A stretch of DNA of 18,000 nt from Devosiaceae bacterium (lineage in GTDB: Bacteria > Pseudomonadota > Alphaproteobacteria > Rhizobiales > Devosiaceae), in the NCBI GenBank assembly GCA_021648375.1, contig JAKISW010000046.1, forward strand, positions 1 to 18,000, written 5' to 3'. The notes beneath the pieces are model-generated. The model was not told the origin of the DNA. It saw only the letters and a program-made list of their open reading frames with translations, and did no database searches. Of this stretch, positions 15,285 to 18,000 are shown piece by piece (within the stretch, counting starts at the first letter, position 1; each line of letters starts with the position of its first letter). The position numbers were made by a program, and so were the translations under genes.

Positions 15285-15314
15285 TTGAACAAGTTGGCAC
15301 AAAACTTGTATATA
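15285..15314 (+). promoter_or_regulatory. Candidate rpoN promoter: sigma-70-like hexamers overlapping a sigma-54-like element
   Basis: TTGAAC (15285-15290) and TATATA (15309-15314) with 18-bp spacing form a fair sigma-70 promoter. Inside it, TTGGCAC (15294-15300), five bases, then TTGTA (15306-15310) resembles the sigma-54 -24/-12 element (TGGCACG-N4-TTGCA). The GG at -24 and the ten-base spacing are intact, but the -12 GC dinucleotide is GT. Binding of sigma-54 holoenzyme here would overlap the sigma-70 promoter, which would allow negative autoregulation of rpoN. This is inferred from sequence only. Confidence 0.5.
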
Positions 15315-15375
15315 TAGAATCATATGGGAATTTTTTAAAAGGTATGCCTGACATTCATGTTGGGCTGAGCGCAAT

Positions 15376-16923
15376 ATGGCCCTAACGCCAAGACTGGAAA
15401 TTCGTCAGTCTCAAAGTCTGGCCTTAACACCGCAATTGATGCAGTCAATAAAATTGCTGCAACTCTCCCACTTGGAAATCAACAATTTTGTTGAAGAAGA
15501 ACTTTTGCGAAACCCCCTGCTTGAACGCGACGAAAATACCCAGCAAATCGAGCAGGCATCTTCTGCCGGACAGATAAATTCTGAGCAGGACAATCTGGGC
15601 CAGGAAATTCCTGACCAGGACAGTCCTGTGATTGCTGATCTGGTGGATACGGGAAATCAAATGTCCAGCGCCAGTGAAATCGCCAAAGATATGGGTACGG
15701 ACGCCGCCAGTCTTTATCCTGAGCAGGTGGGGCAGGATTCAATTTCCGCCACCAGTGGAACCGGGGGAACACCCAGCCTGACATCAGGTGCTGAATATGG
15801 GGATATTGAGCAATATGTGGCAGCAAAGATAACTTTAAGCGAACATTTAAGCGAACAGGTGTGTTTATTGGTTGATGAGCCGGCTGAGCGCCTGATTGCC
15901 CGCAACCTGATAGATAATCTGGATGATAAGGGTTATCTGGCAACAGATTGTGAAACCATTGCGGAGCAATTGGGAACGACGATAGAGCATGTTGAAACCG
16001 TGCTGCAAAAGGTACAAAAGTCAGAACCAGCTGGAATATTTGCCAGAGACTTAAGGGAATGCCTGGCGCTGCAATTGGCAGATCAGGATCGTTTAGATCC
16101 GATGATTGGTGCATTGCTGGATAATCTTGATCTGGTTGCAAAAAGTGATTTTACAACGCTCAAGAATAAAATTGGCGCTTCAGATGAAGACCTTGGCGAT
16201 ATGCTGGAAGAAATCCGCGCCCTTAATCCGCGCCCGGGAAGGGCCTTTGATGGCTCATCCATGCAGGCGGTGGTTCCTGATGTTTATATTCGCCCCGGTC
16301 CTGATGGGGGTTGGTTATTGGAATTGAACAGTGAGGTTTTGCCAAGGGTGCTTGTGAACAGAACCTATTATTCATCAGTTTCTAAACGCACCAGAGACAA
16401 AAAAGAAAAAGCATTTCTTGTCGACTGTTTGCAAAATGCCAATTGGCTGACGAAAAGTCTGGATCAGCGCGCGCAGACAATTTTAAAGGTCGCCACTGAA
16501 ATTGCCCGTATGCAGGATGGTTTTTTGCTGCACGGGGTCACTCATCTCAAGCCAATGACCCTAAAAAACGTGGCGGACGCCATCGAAATGCACGAAAGTA
16601 CCGTTTCACGCATTACCACCAATAAATATATTGCCACTCCTCGCGGTCTGTTTGAAATGAAATATTTTTTCACCACGGCTCTTGGCTCAAGTTCGGGAGA
16701 AAATGAGCATTCTTCTGAAAGTGTCAGGCATTTGATCAAACAATTGATTGACGCGGAAAAGGTTGAAAAAATTCTTTCCGATGACAAAATTGCTGAAATT
16801 CTGGCAAAAACCCATCAAATTGAGGTTGCAAGAAGAACAATCGCTAAATATCGAGAAGGCTTGAATATTCCTTCTTCTGTGGTGCGCAGACGCCAAAAAA
16901 GAAGTGAATTATCCGGATTTTGA
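15376..16923 (+). CDS. rpoN: RNA polymerase sigma-54 factor
   Basis: A 515-residue alternative sigma factor that directs RNA polymerase to -24/-12 promoters and needs AAA+ activators to open them. The glutamine- and leucine-rich activator-interacting region I is at the N-terminus (RQSQSLALTPQLMQSIKLLQLSHLEI), followed by an acidic, variable region II (about 55-140). A helix-turn-helix lies in the C-terminal half (TLKNVADAIEMHESTVSRIT). The RpoN box, ARRTIAKYRE, is at 485-494 and is followed by GLNIPSSVVRRRQ. The start is fixed by the family's N-terminal motif; the ribosome site is weak. The order rpoN-hpf-ptsN is the canonical cluster, but the gene usually found upstream (lptB, LPS transport ATPase) is replaced here by soeC. 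Confidence 0.97.
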   Translation: MALTPRLEIRQSQSLALTPQLMQSIKLLQLSHLEINNFVEEELLRNPLLERDENTQQIEQASSAGQINSEQDNLGQEIPDQDSPVIADLVDTGNQMSSASEIAKDMGTDAASLYPEQVGQDSISATSGTGGTPSLTSGAEYGDIEQYVAAKITLSEHLSEQVCLLVDEPAERLIARNLIDNLDDKGYLATDCETIAEQLGTTIEHVETVLQKVQKSEPAGIFARDLRECLALQLADQDRLDPMIGALLDNLDLVAKSDFTTLKNKIGASDEDLGDMLEEIRALNPRPGRAFDGSSMQAVVPDVYIRPGPDGGWLLELNSEVLPRVLVNRTYYSSVSKRTRDKKEKAFLVDCLQNANWLTKSLDQRAQTILKVATEIARMQDGFLLHGVTHLKPMTLKNVADAIEMHESTVSRITTNKYIATPRGLFEMKYFFTTALGSSSGENEHSSESVRHLIKQLIDAEKVEKILSDDKIAEILAKTHQIEVARRTIAKYREGLNIPSSVVRRRQKRSELSGF

Positions 16924-17126
16924 TCACTTTTCCGCAAGTTTTTCGCCATTGATGGCCACAAAAAGAAGAAAAATTGAACAAAAAGGCACGTCAAGCCTAT
17001 CAATTGCTCAAATCATTACCCAGATATATTGAAGGTAGGCTCCATGGGGTCTAACCTGCTCATCAATCAGGGAGCTTTTGTTCACTGATTCTTTGATTTT
17101 AATTTGCGACTGGGAGGCGAATTTTT
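16924..17126 (+). promoter_or_regulatory. Intergenic leader between rpoN and hpf
   Basis: This 203-bp gap is longer than expected for simple co-transcription, so hpf may have its own promoter. TTGAAC at 16974-16979 with TATCAA at 16998-17003 (18-bp spacing) is a weak sigma-70 candidate. An imperfect inverted repeat spans about 17034-17058 (AGGT...ACCT outer arms around a CCATGG core). There is no T-run and no recognisable RNA family. The good ribosome site GGGAGG (17112-17117) serves hpf. Confidence 0.35.
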
Positions 17127-17693
17127 ATGAACTTACGCGTTTCGGGAAAAAATATGGATGTCGGTGATGCTTTGCGCACAAAAGCGCAGGACCGTCTCGA
17201 CGAGGTAATTTCCAAATATTTTGATGGCGGTTTTGAGGGGCACTTAACGTTTGAACACGAGGGTTCCGGATATCGCTCAGACATGGTTTTACATCTTGAT
17301 ACTGGCGCGGTTCTAAGGGCCCATGCCCAGGCTAGGGATGCGATTTCCTCGTTCCAAACCACTGCCGATCATATAGAAAAACGTCTGCGTCGTTATAAAC
17401 GCAAGCTTAAAAGTCGCCGTAAAAAGGGCGATTCGATGGCTGATATGATTGCCAAATCCTATGTGCTTGATTCTCCTGATACTTCCGATGAGGTATCCGA
17501 AGATTTTAGCCCACCAATTATTGCTCAAAGTGCGTCCTCCCTATCAAGAATGAGCGTGGGAGAGGCGGTTATGGAACTGGATCTATCCCATTCCGATGTT
17601 CAGGTGTTTCTTAACGCTGGACATGGGGGCATGAATGTGGTTTATCGCCGAGCCGATGGCAATATCGTCTGGATTGACCCGGAGCTTCCCTAA
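17127..17693 (+). CDS. hpf: Long-form ribosome hibernation promoting factor
   Basis: A 188-residue protein of the long HPF type. The N-terminal S30AE domain (about 1-100) has the usual MNLRVSGKNMDVGDALRTKAQDRLDEV start and ends in a strongly basic helix, KRLRRYKRKLKSRRKK (85-100), that contacts rRNA. A flexible acidic linker (about 110-138) leads to the C-terminal dimerisation domain (142-186) with SVGEAVMELDL and NVVYRRADGNIVWIDPE. Long HPF alone pairs 70S ribosomes into inactive 100S dimers in stationary or starved cells. Its place between rpoN and ptsN is the conserved one. GGGAGG (17112-17117) lies nine bases upstream of the ATG. Confidence 0.95.
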   Translation: MNLRVSGKNMDVGDALRTKAQDRLDEVISKYFDGGFEGHLTFEHEGSGYRSDMVLHLDTGAVLRAHAQARDAISSFQTTADHIEKRLRRYKRKLKSRRKKGDSMADMIAKSYVLDSPDTSDEVSEDFSPPIIAQSASSLSRMSVGEAVMELDLSHSDVQVFLNAGHGGMNVVYRRADGNIVWIDPELP

Positions 17694-17744
17694 AGGGAAA
17701 GCCATTGGATTACTTTTTTTCCGAAAAGAAAAATAGGGCCATTT

Positions 17745-18000
17745 ATGGAACTCGCAGATATTCTATTGAAGGATTGCATTGTTGGTTGTGCCAAGGTGTC
17801 CTCCAAACGCCAATTGTTGCAACTTCTTGCGCAAAAGGCCAGCGATGTGCTGGATGTTGATGCAAAAACTGTATTTGAAACCCTGATGAATCGGGAAAAA
17901 CTGGGGTCCACCGGTCTTGGCAATGGTATTGCCATTCCCCACGGTAAACTCGTTGGCCTGCAACAGGTTTTGGCAGTTTTTGTTCGTCTGGATAATCCAA
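17745..18000 (+). CDS. ptsN: PTS IIA-like nitrogen regulatory protein (EIIA-Ntr), N-terminal part
   Basis: An ATG at 17745 opens a frame that runs off the window after 85 codons, about half of the usual roughly 150 residues. The protein begins MELADILLKDCIVGCAKVSS and continues with SKRQLLQLLAQKASDVL and LMNREKLGSTGLGNGIAIPHGK. The last segment holds the phosphorylatable histidine (H66) of EIIA-Ntr. EIIA-Ntr receives phosphate through the nitrogen PTS (PtsP, NPr) and regulates potassium, nitrogen and carbon responses in proteobacteria. The gap to hpf is 51 bp. A weak AGGG lies about nine bases upstream. The identity is firm despite truncation because of the IAIPHGK motif and the rpoN-hpf context. 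Confidence 0.94.
   Translation, partial: MELADILLKDCIVGCAKVSSKRQLLQLLAQKASDVLDVDAKTVFETLMNREKLGSTGLGNGIAIPHGKLVGLQQVLAVFVRLDNP

Noticed and set aside
17044..17088. 14-codon open frame (MGSNLLINQGAFVH) in the hpf leader
   Set aside because: Too short and lacking any recognisable composition or attenuator structure; such frames are frequent by chance.

Overview
The window reads as a densely coded chromosomal segment of an alphaproteobacterium of moderate to low GC content. The evidence is the conserved cysG–DUF2849–cysI–DUF934 gene set, an iron-sulfur APS-reductase type CysH, a DmsC-anchored cytoplasmic sulfite dehydrogenase of the SoeABC type, and the order rpoN–hpf(long form)–ptsN. A marine or rhizobial-like lineage is plausible, but genus cannot be read from this sequence. 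No rRNA, tRNA, insertion sequence, CRISPR array or prophage gene was seen.

Layout. (1) 1-243, minus: the N-terminal part of a GntR/FadR-type regulator, cut by the window edge. (2) 244-647: a long AT-rich divergent promoter region. (3) 648-3528, plus: a three-gene sugar oxidation operon with a beta-hydroxyacid dehydrogenase, an aldo/keto reductase of the aldose (L-fucose) 1-dehydrogenase type, and an SMP-30 lactonase. (4) 3504-7086, minus: the sulfite reduction operon cysG, DUF2849, cysI, DUF934, which overlaps the lactonase tail to tail by 25 bp. (5) A divergent regulatory region carrying a perfect 18-bp dyad. (6) 7377-10646, plus: cysH, cysD and cysN, for sulfate activation and APS reduction. 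(7) 10803-15263, plus: soeA, soeB and soeC, a molybdenum/iron-sulfur/membrane-anchor complex assigned to sulfite oxidation. (8) 15376-18000, plus: rpoN (sigma-54), hpf (ribosome hibernation) and the start of ptsN (EIIA-Ntr).

How the genes work together. CysDN makes APS from sulfate and ATP, and CysH reduces APS directly to sulfite. No APS kinase is encoded here. CysI reduces sulfite to sulfide using siroheme, to whose synthesis CysG contributes. SoeABC runs the other way, oxidising cytoplasmic sulfite to sulfate and passing electrons to the quinone pool. About 11 kb therefore holds both the making and reducing of sulfite and its oxidative disposal. The sugar operon at the left is probably an unrelated catabolic unit under the GntR regulator. 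A link to sulfosugar breakdown is conceivable but not supported by a diagnostic gene here.

The most notable points are a CysG whose uroporphyrinogen methyltransferase half is degenerate and cut short, soeABC placed between cysHDN and rpoN, a sigma-54-like element overlapping a sigma-70-like promoter in front of rpoN, and a perfect palindrome between the two divergent sulfur operons. I see no gene set that clearly forms a wholly new system.
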